Made by a program: the position numbers and the translations under genes | Assembly (NCBI RefSeq): GCF_000317595.1 | Contig: NZ_AEJC01000370.1 | Location: 1 to 49,262 of the forward strand | DNA: 49,262 nt | Reading direction: 5' to 3' | From: Streptomyces ipomoeae 91-03 | Lineage (GTDB): Bacteria; Actinomycetota; Actinomycetes; Streptomycetales; Streptomycetaceae | Shown here: one piece after another, positions 1 to 7,932 of the stretch | Layout of the letters: every line of letters starts with the position of its first letter | Position numbering within the stretch: the stretch's first letter is position 1 | The notes under the pieces: model-generated | The model's input: only the letters and a program-made list of their open reading frames with translations | The model's database searches: none | Told to the model about the DNA's origin: nothing

Positions 1-7
1 CCCTCTC

Positions 8-46
8 TTGCGCCACCCTTTCACTACTCAATTAGTGAAAGGGTGG
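8..46 (+). promoter_or_regulatory. GntR operator palindrome and overlapping promoter
   Basis: A perfect 14-bp inverted repeat (arms 13-26 and 33-46, 6-bp spacer) covers the GTG GTG start of the GntR gene at 43. A possible promoter lies inside it: TTGCGC at 8-13, 17-bp spacer, ATTAGT at 31-36. This would place the transcription start near position 43, giving a leaderless mRNA. The inner ACTA/TAGT half-sites fit operators of YtrA-type GntR repressors. The palindrome is seen directly; the promoter and autorepression are inferred. Confidence 0.75.
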
Positions 47-438
47 TGGACGTGGTCGAGTACCGGATCGACCGACGCAGCGGGGTCGCCACCTACCTGC
101 AGATCGTCCAGCAGACCAAACAGGCCCTCCGCCTCGGCCTGCTGGAACCGGGGGACAAGTTGCCCACGGCCCGAGAGGTCGTGGAGGCCACGGCCATCAA
201 CCCGAACACGGTCCTGAAGGCCTACCGCGAACTGGAACGCGAAGGCCTGGTCGAGGCGCGGCGCGGTCTCGGCACGTTCGTACGGAAGTCGCTGGGGTCC
301 GCCCCCGCGGACTCCCCGTTGCGTGCCGAGCTGTCCGCCTGGACGGACCGCGCCCGCGAGGCGGGACTCGAACGGGACGACGTGGCCGCGCTGTTCAACT
401 CCGTACTGGAAGATCATTTCAAGGGGGACGAGGCATGA
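43..438 (+). CDS. GntR family (YtrA-type) transcriptional repressor
   Basis: This 131-residue protein is essentially a winged helix-turn-helix with a short tail. The recognition region reads PTAREVVEATAINPNTVLKA (about residues 41-60) and is followed by the wing segment GLVEARRGLGTFV. It lacks the large effector domain of FadR/HutC types, which places it in the short YtrA subfamily that usually represses an adjacent ABC exporter operon. It is the first gene of such an operon, and its stop overlaps the ATG of the ATPase gene (ATGA). The start is the first GTG of a GTG GTG pair inside the operator palindrome. The signal that relieves repression cannot be read from sequence. Confidence 0.9.
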   Translation: MVDVVEYRIDRRSGVATYLQIVQQTKQALRLGLLEPGDKLPTAREVVEATAINPNTVLKAYRELEREGLVEARRGLGTFVRKSLGSAPADSPLRAELSAWTDRAREAGLERDDVAALFNSVLEDHFKGDEA

Positions 439-1394
439 CCGACACCGCCATGGAGGCGGCCGGGCTCGGCAAGAAATTCGGGTGGCGGCAGAAGGGCTGG
501 GCGCTGCGCGACTGCACGTTGCGGCTCCCGGCGGGCCGCGTCTGCGCGGTCGTCGGGCCGAACGGCGCCGGCAAGTCGACACTGCTGGCCCACGCGGCCG
601 GTCTGCTCGCCCCCACCGAGGGCAGCATCACCGTGCTCGGTACGACCCCGGCGGCGGCCCGCGAGCGCATCGCGTACGTCGCCCAGGACAAGCCCCTGTA
701 CCCCCAGCTCACCGTCGCCGAGACCCTGCGCCTGGGCCGGGAGCTCAACCCCCGGCGCTGGGACGCGGCCGTCGCCGAGGGCGTGGTGACCGAGGGTGCG
801 CTGGACCCGGACGCCAGGATCCGCTCGCTCTCCGGTGGTCAGCGCACCCGCGTCGCGCTCGCCCTGGCCCTCGGCAAGCGGCCCGAACTGCTGCTCCTGG
901 ACGAGCCGATGGCCGACCTCGACCCGCTCGCCCGCCACCAGCTGATGGGCACCCTCCTCGCCGACTCCGCCGAGCACGGCACCACCGTCGTCATGTCCTC
1001 CCATGTCGTCGCCGAACTGGAGGGCTCCTGCGACCACTTGTTCCTCCTGGGCGACGGCCGGGTCCGCCTCGCCGGTCCACTGGACGAACTCCTCGCCGCA
1101 CACACCCTGGTCACCGGCCCGGCCGGCGACCTCGCCCCGCACACCGTCGTCGAGTCCCGCACGACGGGCCGTCAGCTCACGGCGCTGGTACGCCCACAGG
1201 GCCCCCTGGGCTCCGGCTGGCAGACCGCCGAACCGACGCTGGAGGAGCTGGTCCTCGCCCACCTGAGGTCACCACAGGCTCCGGCGCTGACGCTCACGGA
1301 CTCCGACGACAAGGACGAGGACGAGTACGGCGAAGGCGACCCCCGCGGCAACGGCAACGGCGACGGGTCCGAGATGCGGGAGGCCGCCGTATGA
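435..1394 (+). CDS. ABC transporter ATP-binding protein
   Basis: The 319-residue nucleotide-binding subunit has Walker A GPNGAGKST (residues 41-49), signature LSGGQ (132-136), Walker B LLLLDEP (about 152-158) and a switch histidine in MSSHV (190). It should energise export by the two permeases encoded directly downstream. Its ATG overlaps the stop of the GntR gene and its own stop overlaps the next ATG, so translation of the operon is coupled. The last 30 or so residues form an acidic Asp/Glu/Gly/Asn-rich tail absent from minimal family members. Substrate is unknown; similar YtrA-linked systems are often tied to cell-envelope or antimicrobial stress. Confidence 0.93.
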   Translation: MTDTAMEAAGLGKKFGWRQKGWALRDCTLRLPAGRVCAVVGPNGAGKSTLLAHAAGLLAPTEGSITVLGTTPAAARERIAYVAQDKPLYPQLTVAETLRLGRELNPRRWDAAVAEGVVTEGALDPDARIRSLSGGQRTRVALALALGKRPELLLLDEPMADLDPLARHQLMGTLLADSAEHGTTVVMSSHVVAELEGSCDHLFLLGDGRVRLAGPLDELLAAHTLVTGPAGDLAPHTVVESRTTGRQLTALVRPQGPLGSGWQTAEPTLEELVLAHLRSPQAPALTLTDSDDKDEDEYGEGDPRGNGNGDGSEMREAAV

Positions 1395-2443
1395 GCGCCG
1401 CCACCACCACCGCCGAGGCACCGACACCACCGGCCCCTGCCACCGCCCACCCGGCAGCTCCGGCTCGCCCGACCCGCAGCCTCGTCCGGGCCATGTTCCG
1501 CCTGCACCAGTCGGCGCTGTGGTTCTGGGGCCTGCTGGTGGTCCTGACCGCCGGTGCGCTGCTGTGGGCCGCGGGGCCGGGGGTGGACGCGGCCTGGGCG
1601 GAGTACCTGAAGAGCGACTGCGCGAGTGCCGACTACTGCGAGACGGGCCCCGCCCACGATCGCTACGACTGGGCCGTCACCCTGGGCACCTTCGCCCTCA
1701 ACATCGCCCCGCTCCTGGTCGGCGCCTGGGCGGGCGGTGCCCTCATCGGCCGTGAGCTGGAGAGCGGTACGGCGCGGCTGGCCTGGACGCAGTCGGTCCG
1801 GCCGGCCCACTGGCTGGCCGCCAAGCTCGCCGTTCCGGCCGCGCTGCTCATCTCGGGGACGGTCCTGCTGACCCTGCTGAACCGCCTGCTGTGGTCGTCG
1901 GACGCCGACATCCGCCGGGCTCTGGGAACCCGGGACTGGTTCAACTCCTCGACGTTCACGGCACACGGCACACTCGCCGCCGCCTACGCCCTGCTGGGCC
2001 TGGCCGTCGGCACCGTCGCGGGCCTGCTGATCCGCCGCTCACTGCCCGCGCTCGCCGTCGGCGTCCTGGCCACGGGCACGGTCATGAGCACGCTCGAGTC
2101 GTACCGCAGCGCCCTGTGGCCGGTGGAAACCCTCGTCTCCAAGTCCGGGGACCCGAACTGGACGGGCGAACTCGTCGACCGCGGCCTCCTCACCACCTCC
2201 GGCGACCGCCTCTCGGATACGGGCTGCACGGGCACCGCCTGCGGCAGAACCGACGTGGTCGGCTTCTACGCCGACTTCCACCCCTCCTCCCACTTCTGGC
2301 CCCTCCAACTCGTCGAGACCGGCATCGCCCTCACCATCACCGCCACCCTGGTCTACGCCGCCTTCCGCCTGCTCCGCCGCCAGACAGGGGACACCGCGCG
2401 CCCCACGGGCCACACCCCACGCCGTAAGGGAGGCACCTCATGA
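1391..2443 (+). CDS. ABC-2 type transporter permease, first paralogue
   Basis: A 350-residue membrane protein starts at ATG 1391, overlapping the ATPase stop. A longer open frame runs upstream but there it is only the antisense or shifted reading of the ATPase gene. After a Pro/Ala/Thr-rich N-terminus come about six hydrophobic segments, beginning LWFWGLLVVLTAGALLWAAG. A large extracytoplasmic loop contains Cys residues. The cytoplasmic segment GRELESGTARLAWTQSVRP is almost repeated in the next gene, so the two permeases are paralogues and probably form a heterodimeric channel. Confidence 0.88.
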   Translation: MSAATTTAEAPTPPAPATAHPAAPARPTRSLVRAMFRLHQSALWFWGLLVVLTAGALLWAAGPGVDAAWAEYLKSDCASADYCETGPAHDRYDWAVTLGTFALNIAPLLVGAWAGGALIGRELESGTARLAWTQSVRPAHWLAAKLAVPAALLISGTVLLTLLNRLLWSSDADIRRALGTRDWFNSSTFTAHGTLAAAYALLGLAVGTVAGLLIRRSLPALAVGVLATGTVMSTLESYRSALWPVETLVSKSGDPNWTGELVDRGLLTTSGDRLSDTGCTGTACGRTDVVGFYADFHPSSHFWPLQLVETGIALTITATLVYAAFRLLRRQTGDTARPTGHTPRRKGGTS

Positions 2444-3438
2444 CCACCGCCGCCCTCACCACCCCGGCCGCCACCGCGCCCGGCGGCCCCCGCAGCGGTG
2501 GTCCACATGGCCTGACCTGGGCCACTCTGCGAGTGCACCGCTCGGCGCTGCTCGTCTGGGGCGTGTACGTGCTGGGCCTGGCCGGATGGCTGCTGTGGCT
2601 GCGGCTCGTCACCCTGCCCTCCGTGCGGGACGAGGCGGCCTCGTGCGGGGCCGGCGGGTGCGTCGACCTGGAGTCGGCGATGACGTACAGCACGGGCGTC
2701 AGCATGGTGTCCACGCTCATCGCGTACCTCACCTATGGCGTGGCCGCCTGGGCCGGTGCCTCGCTGACCGGCCGGGAGCTGGAGCGGGGGACGGCCCAGC
2801 TGGCGTGGACGCAGTCGGTCACCCCCATCCGCTGGCTGGCCGCCAAGCTGGCCGTACCGGCCGTGGTGCTGGCCCTCGGCACGAGCGTGCTGGTGCTGCT
2901 CTTCCGGTGGGTGTGGTCACAGAAGGAGGTGACGTACGGCTACGAGTGGTACTACCCGGACCCCATGGTGGCCCTCGGTCCCATGACCGTGGCGTACGCG
3001 CTGTGCGGGCTGGCCGTCGGTGCGCTGGCGGGCGTCGCCCTGAAGCGCGCACTGCCGGCGCTCGCCGTGGCCTTCGGGTTCATGCTCTGGTTCCACGTGT
3101 ATCTCGACCGGCGCACCACCTGGCTGTGGCCGACCGAGCGGCTCACGGGCTCAGCCGCCGCCAAGGTGCCGAACAACGCGCAGCACATCGACCTCGGCGT
3201 GATCACGCAGTCGGGCAGCCGGGCCGACTCCGACCTCCTGAGCTGCTTCGGCGCCGAGACCGAGGATTCCCTCTCCGCGTGCATGGCCGACCACGACATC
3301 ACCGGCCTGTACGCCGACATCCACCCGCCCTCGCACTTCTGGCCCCTGCACCTCATGGCCACCGGCGTCGTCCTCACCGTCACCGCCCTCGCCACAGCCA
3401 CCGCCTTCTGGCTCCTCCGCCGCCGCACGGCCCGCTGA
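2440..3438 (+). CDS. ABC-2 type transporter permease, second paralogue
   Basis: A 332-residue polytopic membrane protein, last gene of the GntR-ABC operon, with an ATGA overlap to the first permease. It shares the loop motif GRELERGTAQLAWTQSV followed by RWLAAKLAVPA, and the closing pattern ADIHPPSHFWPLHL (compare ADFHPSSHFWPLQL in its neighbour). The pair therefore arose by tandem duplication. About six membrane segments are visible. An extracytoplasmic loop again holds Cys residues (SCGAGGC and LLSCFGAE). A hairpin terminator follows about 80 bp downstream. Confidence 0.88.
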   Translation: MTTAALTTPAATAPGGPRSGGPHGLTWATLRVHRSALLVWGVYVLGLAGWLLWLRLVTLPSVRDEAASCGAGGCVDLESAMTYSTGVSMVSTLIAYLTYGVAAWAGASLTGRELERGTAQLAWTQSVTPIRWLAAKLAVPAVVLALGTSVLVLLFRWVWSQKEVTYGYEWYYPDPMVALGPMTVAYALCGLAVGALAGVALKRALPALAVAFGFMLWFHVYLDRRTTWLWPTERLTGSAAAKVPNNAQHIDLGVITQSGSRADSDLLSCFGAETEDSLSACMADHDITGLYADIHPPSHFWPLHLMATGVVLTVTALATATAFWLLRRRTAR

Positions 3439-3515
3439 CGGCCGACCGGCAACGGCCGGCGGCCGACCGACCGACGGCCGCCGCGACCCGGCCGAGGCCC
3501 CGGACCACCTGACCC

Positions 3516-3548
3516 GGTACGCCCCTCCTACGGGGGGAGGGGCGTACC
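3516..3548 (+). terminator. hairpin terminator after the ABC operon
   Basis: Perfect 13-bp inverted repeat (3516-3528 and 3536-3548) with a 7-nt loop. There is no T-run, as is usual for Streptomyces terminators. It separates the ABC operon from the ppk promoter region. Confidence 0.75.
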
Positions 3549-3573
3549 GAAGGCGTAGGACGGGACAAGGCCA

Positions 3574-3608
3574 TACGACATGACAACAAGGGCGTACGAC
3601 ATGACAAC
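3574..3608 (+). promoter_or_regulatory. phased direct repeats upstream of ppk
   Basis: The 14-mer TACGACATGACAAC occurs at 3574-3587 and again at 3595-3608, exactly 21 bp apart (two helical turns). Shorter GGCGTA words flank it at 3541, 3552, 3591 and 3609. This lies about 115 bp upstream of the first ppk start codon, a typical place for an activator or repressor. PhoP control of ppk is known in Streptomyces, but these repeats do not clearly match the PHO-box consensus I remember. Confidence 0.5.
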
Positions 3609-3723
3609 GGCGTACGCCGGAGCGGGAAGTGGGCCCTTCACGGCACCGGCGGTCCTCTCCGCGCTATCCCGCACGTAAGATCTCTGTAACCGGTGATTCA
3701 GACGGCCTTGCGACGCTGCGTCA

Positions 3724-6216
3724 ATGAACCCGGTCGTGCCCGAGCCGTCGCCGCCCCCACACCACGGCCCCAGCAACGGGAAGAGTGCGGGGAGCGCCCA
3801 CCACGAAGCCGCCGCGGCTGTCGCAGCGGGTGTCACCGCCCACGCCGGCGGTGACATCGTCGCGGACGTCGTCGCCAGGATCGACGCGGACATCGCCGAG
3901 AACGTCGCCACCCGCCCCGCGACGCTCCCACCAGCCCTGTCCGACGCGCCCGTGATGCTCGCGGCGCGGAAGAATGGTCCCATGAGCCAGACCAACGCCC
4001 AGGCGACCCAGGTACAGCACGTTCAGCCGTCCGTCGGCTCCATCGCCGCCCACCGCCCGCACACGGTGGCCGCCGTGGTCTCCGACCTGGAACCCGACAT
4101 CGACGCTGATCTCGATGTCTACGAGGACGGCGTCCACGAAGGCGACCGGCTGCCGCAGGGCCGCTTCCTCGACCGGGAGCGCAGCTGGCTCGCCTTCAAC
4201 GAGCGGGTCCTCGAACTCGCCGAGGACCCGGGCACGCCGCTGCTCGAACGAGCGAACTTCCTGGCGATCTTCGCCAGCAACCTGGACGAGTTCTTCATGG
4301 TCCGGGTGGCCGGTCTGAAGCGCCGTATCGCCACCGGTGTCGCCACGAGGTCCGCCTCCGGGCTCCAGCCCCGTGAGGTGCTGGAGATGATCTGGGCCCG
4401 TTCGCGCGAGCTGATGGCCCGGCACGCCGCCTGCTTCCACGAGGACGTCGCCCCCGCGCTGGCGGAGGAGGGCATCCACCTGGTCCGCTGGAGCGAGCTG
4501 ACGGAGAAGGAGCAGGCCCGCCTGTTCACCCTCTTCCGCCACCAGATCTTCCCGGTCCTCACGCCGCTCGCCGTGGACCCCGCGCACCCCTTCCCGTACA
4601 TCTCGGGTCTCTCGCTGAACCTCGCGGTCGTCGTCCGAAACCCGGTCTCGGGCCACCGGCACTTCGCCCGTGTGAAGGTCCCGCCGCTGCTCTCCCGCTT
4701 CCTGGAGGCCTCCCCGAACCGGTACGTGCCGATCGAGGACGTCATCGCGGCGCACCTGGAGGAGCTGTTCCCGGGCATGGAGGTGCTTGAGCACCACACC
4801 TTCCGCCTCACCCGCAACGAGGACCTGGAGGTCGAGGAGGACGACGCCGAGAACCTGCTCCAGGCCCTGGAGAAGGAGCTCATGCGGCGCCGCTTCGGGC
4901 CGCCGGTGCGCCTGGAGGTCGAGGAGTCCATCGACCAGTACGTCCTCGACCTGCTGGTCCGCGAGCTGAAGATCTCCGAGGCCGAGGTGTACCCGCTGCC
5001 GGGCCCGCTGGACCTCACCGGTCTCTTCGGCATCTCCGGGCTCGACCGGCCCGAGCTGAAGTACCCGAAGTTCATCGCCGGCACCCACCGCGACCTGGCG
5101 GAGGTGGAGTCGGCGTCGGCGCCCGACATATTCGCCGCCCTGCGCGAACGCGACGTCCTGCTGCACCACCCGTACGACTCGTTCTCCACCTCCGTGCAGG
5201 CCTTCCTGGAGCAGGCCGCCGGTGACCCGGACGTCCTCGCCATCAAGCAGACCCTGTACCGCACCTCCGGCGACTCCCCGATCGTGGACGCGCTGATCGA
5301 CGCCGCCGAGTCCGGCAAGCAGGTCCTGGTGCTGGTCGAGATCAAGGCCCGCTTCGACGAGCAGGCCAACATCAAGTGGGCCCGCAAGCTGGAGGAGGCG
5401 GGCTGCCACGTCGTGTACGGCCTGGTGGGCCTGAAGACCCACTGCAAGCTGTCGCTGGTGGTCCGTCAGGAGGGCGAGACCCTGCGCCGTTACTCCCACG
5501 TCGGCACGGGCAACTACCACCCGAAGACGGCCCGCCTCTACGAGGACCTGGGCCTGCTGACGGCGGACCCGCAGGTCGGCGCGGACCTCTCCGACCTCTT
5601 CAACCGGCTCTCCGGCTACTCGCGCCGCGAGACGTACCGCCGTCTCCTCGTCGCCCCCAAATCCCTGCGCGACGGCCTGGTCTCCCGTATCAACAAGGAG
5701 GTCCAGCACCACCGCGCCGGACGTCCCGCGCATGTCCGTATCAAGGTCAACTCGATGGTGGACGAGGCCGTCATCGACGCCTGCTACCGGGCCTCGCAGG
5801 CCGGTGTGCCGGTCGACATCTGGGTGCGCGGCATCTGCGCCGTACGACCGGGCGTCCCCGGTCTCTCGGAGAACGTCCGGGTCCGGTCCGTCCTCGGACG
5901 CTTCCTCGAACACTCCCGGGTCTTCGGCTTCGGCAACGGCGGTGAGCCCGAGGTGTGGATCGGCAGCGCCGACATGATGCACCGCAACCTCGACCGCCGG
6001 ATCGAGGCCCTGGTACGGGTCACCGACCCGGCCCACCGGGCGGCCCTCAACCGCCTGCTGGAGACCGGTATGTCCGACACGACCTCCTCCTGGCACCTCG
6101 GCCCGGACGGCGAGTGGACCCGGCACTCGACCGACCCGGACGGCCAGCCCCTGCGCAACGTCCAGGAGATGCTCATTGACGCCCGGAGGCGCCGGCGTGG
6201 CACAGCAACACCTTGA
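3724..6216 (+). CDS. ppk: polyphosphate kinase 1
   Basis: PPK1 reversibly makes inorganic polyphosphate from ATP. The conserved body begins near residue 145 ([16 protein letters not shown]) and runs to the C-terminus. The two conserved histidines are H573 ([10 protein letters not shown], the autophosphorylated residue) and H730 ([11 protein letters not shown]). Their spacing of 157 equals that in E. coli Ppk (H435, H592). [18 protein letters not shown] is also present. The N-terminus is uncertain: ATG 3724 gives 830 residues, whereas ATG 3982 (MSQTNAQ) gives 744. Strong G/C third-position bias between the two sites favours translation of the extension, but neither has a convincing ribosome binding site. 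The gene overlaps the CHAD gene by 20 nt. Confidence 0.95.
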   Translation: MNPVVPEPSPPPHHGPSNGKSAGSAHHEAAAAVAAGVTAHAGGDIVADVVARIDADIAENVATRPATLPPALSDAPVMLAARKNGPMSQTNAQATQVQHVQPSVGSIAAHRPHTVAAVVSDLEPDIDADLDVYEDGVHEGDRLPQGRFLDRERSWLAFNERVLELAEDPGTPLLERANFLAIFASNLDEFFMVRVAGLKRRIATGVATRSASGLQPREVLEMIWARSRELMARHAACFHEDVAPALAEEGIHLVRWSELTEKEQARLFTLFRHQIFPVLTPLAVDPAHPFPYISGLSLNLAVVVRNPVSGHRHFARVKVPPLLSRFLEASPNRYVPIEDVIAAHLEELFPGMEVLEHHTFRLTRNEDLEVEEDDAENLLQALEKELMRRRFGPPVRLEVEESIDQYVLDLLVRELKISEAEVYPLPGPLDLTGLFGISGLDRPELKYPKFIAGTHRDLAEVESASAPDIFAALRERDVLLHHPYDSFSTSVQAFLEQAAGDPDVLAIKQTLYRTSGDSPIVDALIDAAESGKQVLVLVEIKARFDEQANIKWARKLEEAGCHVVYGLVGLKTHCKLSLVVRQEGETLRRYSHVGTGNYHPKTARLYEDLGLLTADPQVGADLSDLFNRLSGYSRRETYRRLLVAPKSLRDGLVSRINKEVQHHRAGRPAHVRIKVNSMVDEAVIDACYRASQAGVPVDIWVRGICAVRPGVPGLSENVRVRSVLGRFLEHSRVFGFGNGGEPEVWIGSADMMHRNLDRRIEALVRVTDPAHRAALNRLLETGMSDTTSSWHLGPDGEWTRHSTDPDGQPLRNVQEMLIDARRRRRGTATP

Positions 6217-7459
6217 CCCCACGAACACCACGGCCGCCGTGCCCGCGGATGCCCTCGTCGGCTATCTGCGGGCCCAGGCCACGGAGTTCCTCCGCGCGCT
6301 GCGCGCCCACCGGGAGACCGGCGGGGGCGGTGGGGGTGCCCCCGCCCGAGCGCAGTCGCGAGCGGGGGAGAACGGAGCCGAGGAACCCACCGAAGCGGCC
6401 CTCGCCCTGCGCCGCTCGGCCCGCCGCATCAGCGGCACGCTGCACACCTTCCGCCCCCTCCTCGACGAGAGCTGGTCGGAATCCCTCCGCCCCGAACTCG
6501 CCTGGCTCTCCGGCACGTTGGGCCGCGAACACGCCTACGCGGCCCGCCTGGACCGTCTGGTGGCGGCCCTGCACCGCCTGTCGGGAGCGACGGCCGCGTT
6601 CCCGTCCCAGTCGACACCACCCGGCCGTTCCACCGCCACCGCCACCGCTGCGGGCAGTCGTTCCGCCACCGCCTCCGCTGTAGGCAGTCGTTCCACCGCC
6701 TCCCCCGCTGCGGGCAGTCGTTCCGCTGGGGCGGAACGGGTGGGCGCTGGGGGCACCTCCCAGGCCTTCAAGGCACTGGGGGAGGAACCCGGCGCCGCCG
6801 GGCCAGGCAACCACCCCCCGGCCACCCCGGACCGCAGCAGCCTGACCGTAGGCGCCGCGAAAGCAGGCGCCCTGCTCGACCGCCAGCTCACCCTCGCCCG
6901 CACCCGAGCCCACTCCGCAGCCCTCCAAGCCCTCGGCTCATCCCGCTTCCACGCCATCGCGGACAACGTCGCCGTCCTGGCCAGCGAGGTCCCGCTCACC
7001 CCCGCCGCGGCCACCACCGACCTGCGCCCCCTGGCCGCCGCCGCCCACGACCGCCTCTGCGACGCGGTCGCCGGCCTTCCCCTGCTCACCGCCGGCCACC
7101 CCTACAACGCCGAGGCCCTCATCCACGGCCTCTCCCCCGACACCGCGCCCCACCCCCAGGACGCCCCCTGGCACCAGGTACGCCTGCTGCTCCGCCTGCA
7201 CCGCTACGCCCTGGAGGTCCTGCACCCCGAGTCGGTCCCGGTGAACCTGCGCCTCCTCGCCGCCGGCGAGGCCCTCAACCGCCACCGCGACGCCTCCGAG
7301 GCGGCCTCGGCGGCAGCCGCCGCCGCCCGCACCCCGCGCATCGCCCCGGCCACGGCCTACGCCCTCGGCGTCCTCCACGCCGACCAGCGCCACGAAGTGG
7401 AGGCGGCCCGTTTCGCGTTCCAGCAGTCCTGGCAGAAGGAGGCGGTGAGCACCCCTTGA
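6197..7459 (+). CDS. CHAD domain protein
   Basis: CHAD domains are helical, rich in conserved His/Arg/Lys and bind polyphosphate. That fits its place directly after ppk. The body shows [20 protein letters not shown] near the N-terminus and repeated basic helices ([33 protein letters not shown]). I chose GTG 6197 because GGAGG lies 7 nt upstream; a TTG at 6176 would add seven residues. Two stretches look like insertions: a GC palindrome element at 6330-6370 (read [17 protein letters not shown]) and another at 6747-6785, with three exact-length 30-bp repeats (6635-6724) between. The length, 420 residues, is inflated by these low-complexity segments. Confidence 0.88.
   Translation: MAQQHLDPTNTTAAVPADALVGYLRAQATEFLRALRAHRETGGGGGGAPARAQSRAGENGAEEPTEAALALRRSARRISGTLHTFRPLLDESWSESLRPELAWLSGTLGREHAYAARLDRLVAALHRLSGATAAFPSQSTPPGRSTATATAAGSRSATASAVGSRSTASPAAGSRSAGAERVGAGGTSQAFKALGEEPGAAGPGNHPPATPDRSSLTVGAAKAGALLDRQLTLARTRAHSAALQALGSSRFHAIADNVAVLASEVPLTPAAATTDLRPLAAAAHDRLCDAVAGLPLLTAGHPYNAEALIHGLSPDTAPHPQDAPWHQVRLLLRLHRYALEVLHPESVPVNLRLLAAGEALNRHRDASEAASAAAAAARTPRIAPATAYALGVLHADQRHEVEAARFAFQQSWQKEAVSTP
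6330..6370 (+). repeat. GC-rich palindromic element inside the CHAD gene
   Basis: The sequence begins TGGGGGTGCC and ends GCGGGGGAG, followed by GAACGGAGCCGAGG. It matches the layout of the dispersed element at the right end of the window (49121-49157, opposite strand: TGGGGGTACC ... GGGGGAGAAGCCGAGAG). The CHAD reading frame passes through it without a stop. Confidence 0.6.
6635..6724 (+). repeat. three tandem 30-bp repeats in the CHAD gene
   Basis: Three copies with exact 30-bp period each end in GGCAGTCGTTCC (copies end at 6664, 6694 and 6724). They encode a decapeptide repeat of the type xAxAxGSRSx. As a multiple of three they expand or contract without changing frame. Confidence 0.85.
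6747..6785 (+). repeat. second GC palindromic element inside the CHAD gene
   Basis: Begins CTGGGGGCACCTCCCAG and closes CACTGGGGGAGG. The stem CCTCCCAG pairs with CTGGGGGAGG. This is the common Streptomyces intergenic palindrome, here translated in frame as a Gly/Thr/Ser/Gln segment. Confidence 0.7.
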
Positions 7460-7932
7460 CCGACCACACGACGGGCCACACCACCGGCCACACCACCGGG
7501 CACATGACCGGCCACATCATCAACGCGGCGGGCTGTGTCCTGTGGCGCCGCTCGCCCGCCGGTGAGGGGATCGAACTCGCCCTGGTCTACCGGCCAAAGT
7601 GGGCAGATTGGTCACTTCCCAAGGGCAAGCTCAAGCGCGGTGAAGATCCCCGCGACGGGGCCGTCCGCGAAGTGCTTGAGGAAACCGGCATGACATGCGC
7701 CCTCGGGCCGGAACTCCCCGCCGTCCACTACGTCGACGCCCAGCACCGCCCCAAGCAAGTGCGCTACTGGGCGGCCGAAGCAACAGGCGGGACCTTCACC
7801 CCCAACCGCGAAGTCTCCGAACTCCTCTGGCTGCCCCCAGAGGCCGCTATGCAGCGACTCACGCACGAGAAAGACCGTGCGGTGGTCTCCTCGTTCCTCG
7901 ACACCTTCCACAAGGCCGGAGCGGGCAACTAG
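7456..7932 (+). CDS. Nudix hydrolase (MutT-like)
   Basis: Nudix enzymes hydrolyse nucleoside diphosphates linked to another moiety. The complete Nudix box GX5EX7REUXEEXGU is at residues 57-79 (GKLKRGE ... REVLEETGM). The second half has HEKDRAVVSSFLDTF, a pattern common in actinobacterial MutT-like proteins next to ppk. The TTG start at 7456 overlaps the CHAD stop and has GAAGGAGG 13 nt upstream; ATG 7504 is an alternative. With the long start, the N-terminus carries a repeated TTGH tetrapeptide encoded by a short DNA repeat. The TAG stop (7930-7932) lies within the CTAG target duplication of the adjacent insertion sequence, so the gene is intact. Confidence 0.9.
   Translation: MTDHTTGHTTGHTTGHMTGHIINAAGCVLWRRSPAGEGIELALVYRPKWADWSLPKGKLKRGEDPRDGAVREVLEETGMTCALGPELPAVHYVDAQHRPKQVRYWAAEATGGTFTPNREVSELLWLPPEAAMQRLTHEKDRAVVSSFLDTFHKAGAGN

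Noticed and set aside
3574..3608. PHO box for PhoP upstream of ppk
   Set aside because: The repeats are 14-mers at 21-bp spacing and do not match the 11-nt PHO-box repeat consensus I remember, so I report them only as unidentified repeats.
3721..6231. Long open frame of 836 codons on the minus strand opposite ppk
   Set aside because: It mirrors the high-GC coding pattern of ppk; the translation has no recognisable motif, whereas ppk is unmistakable.
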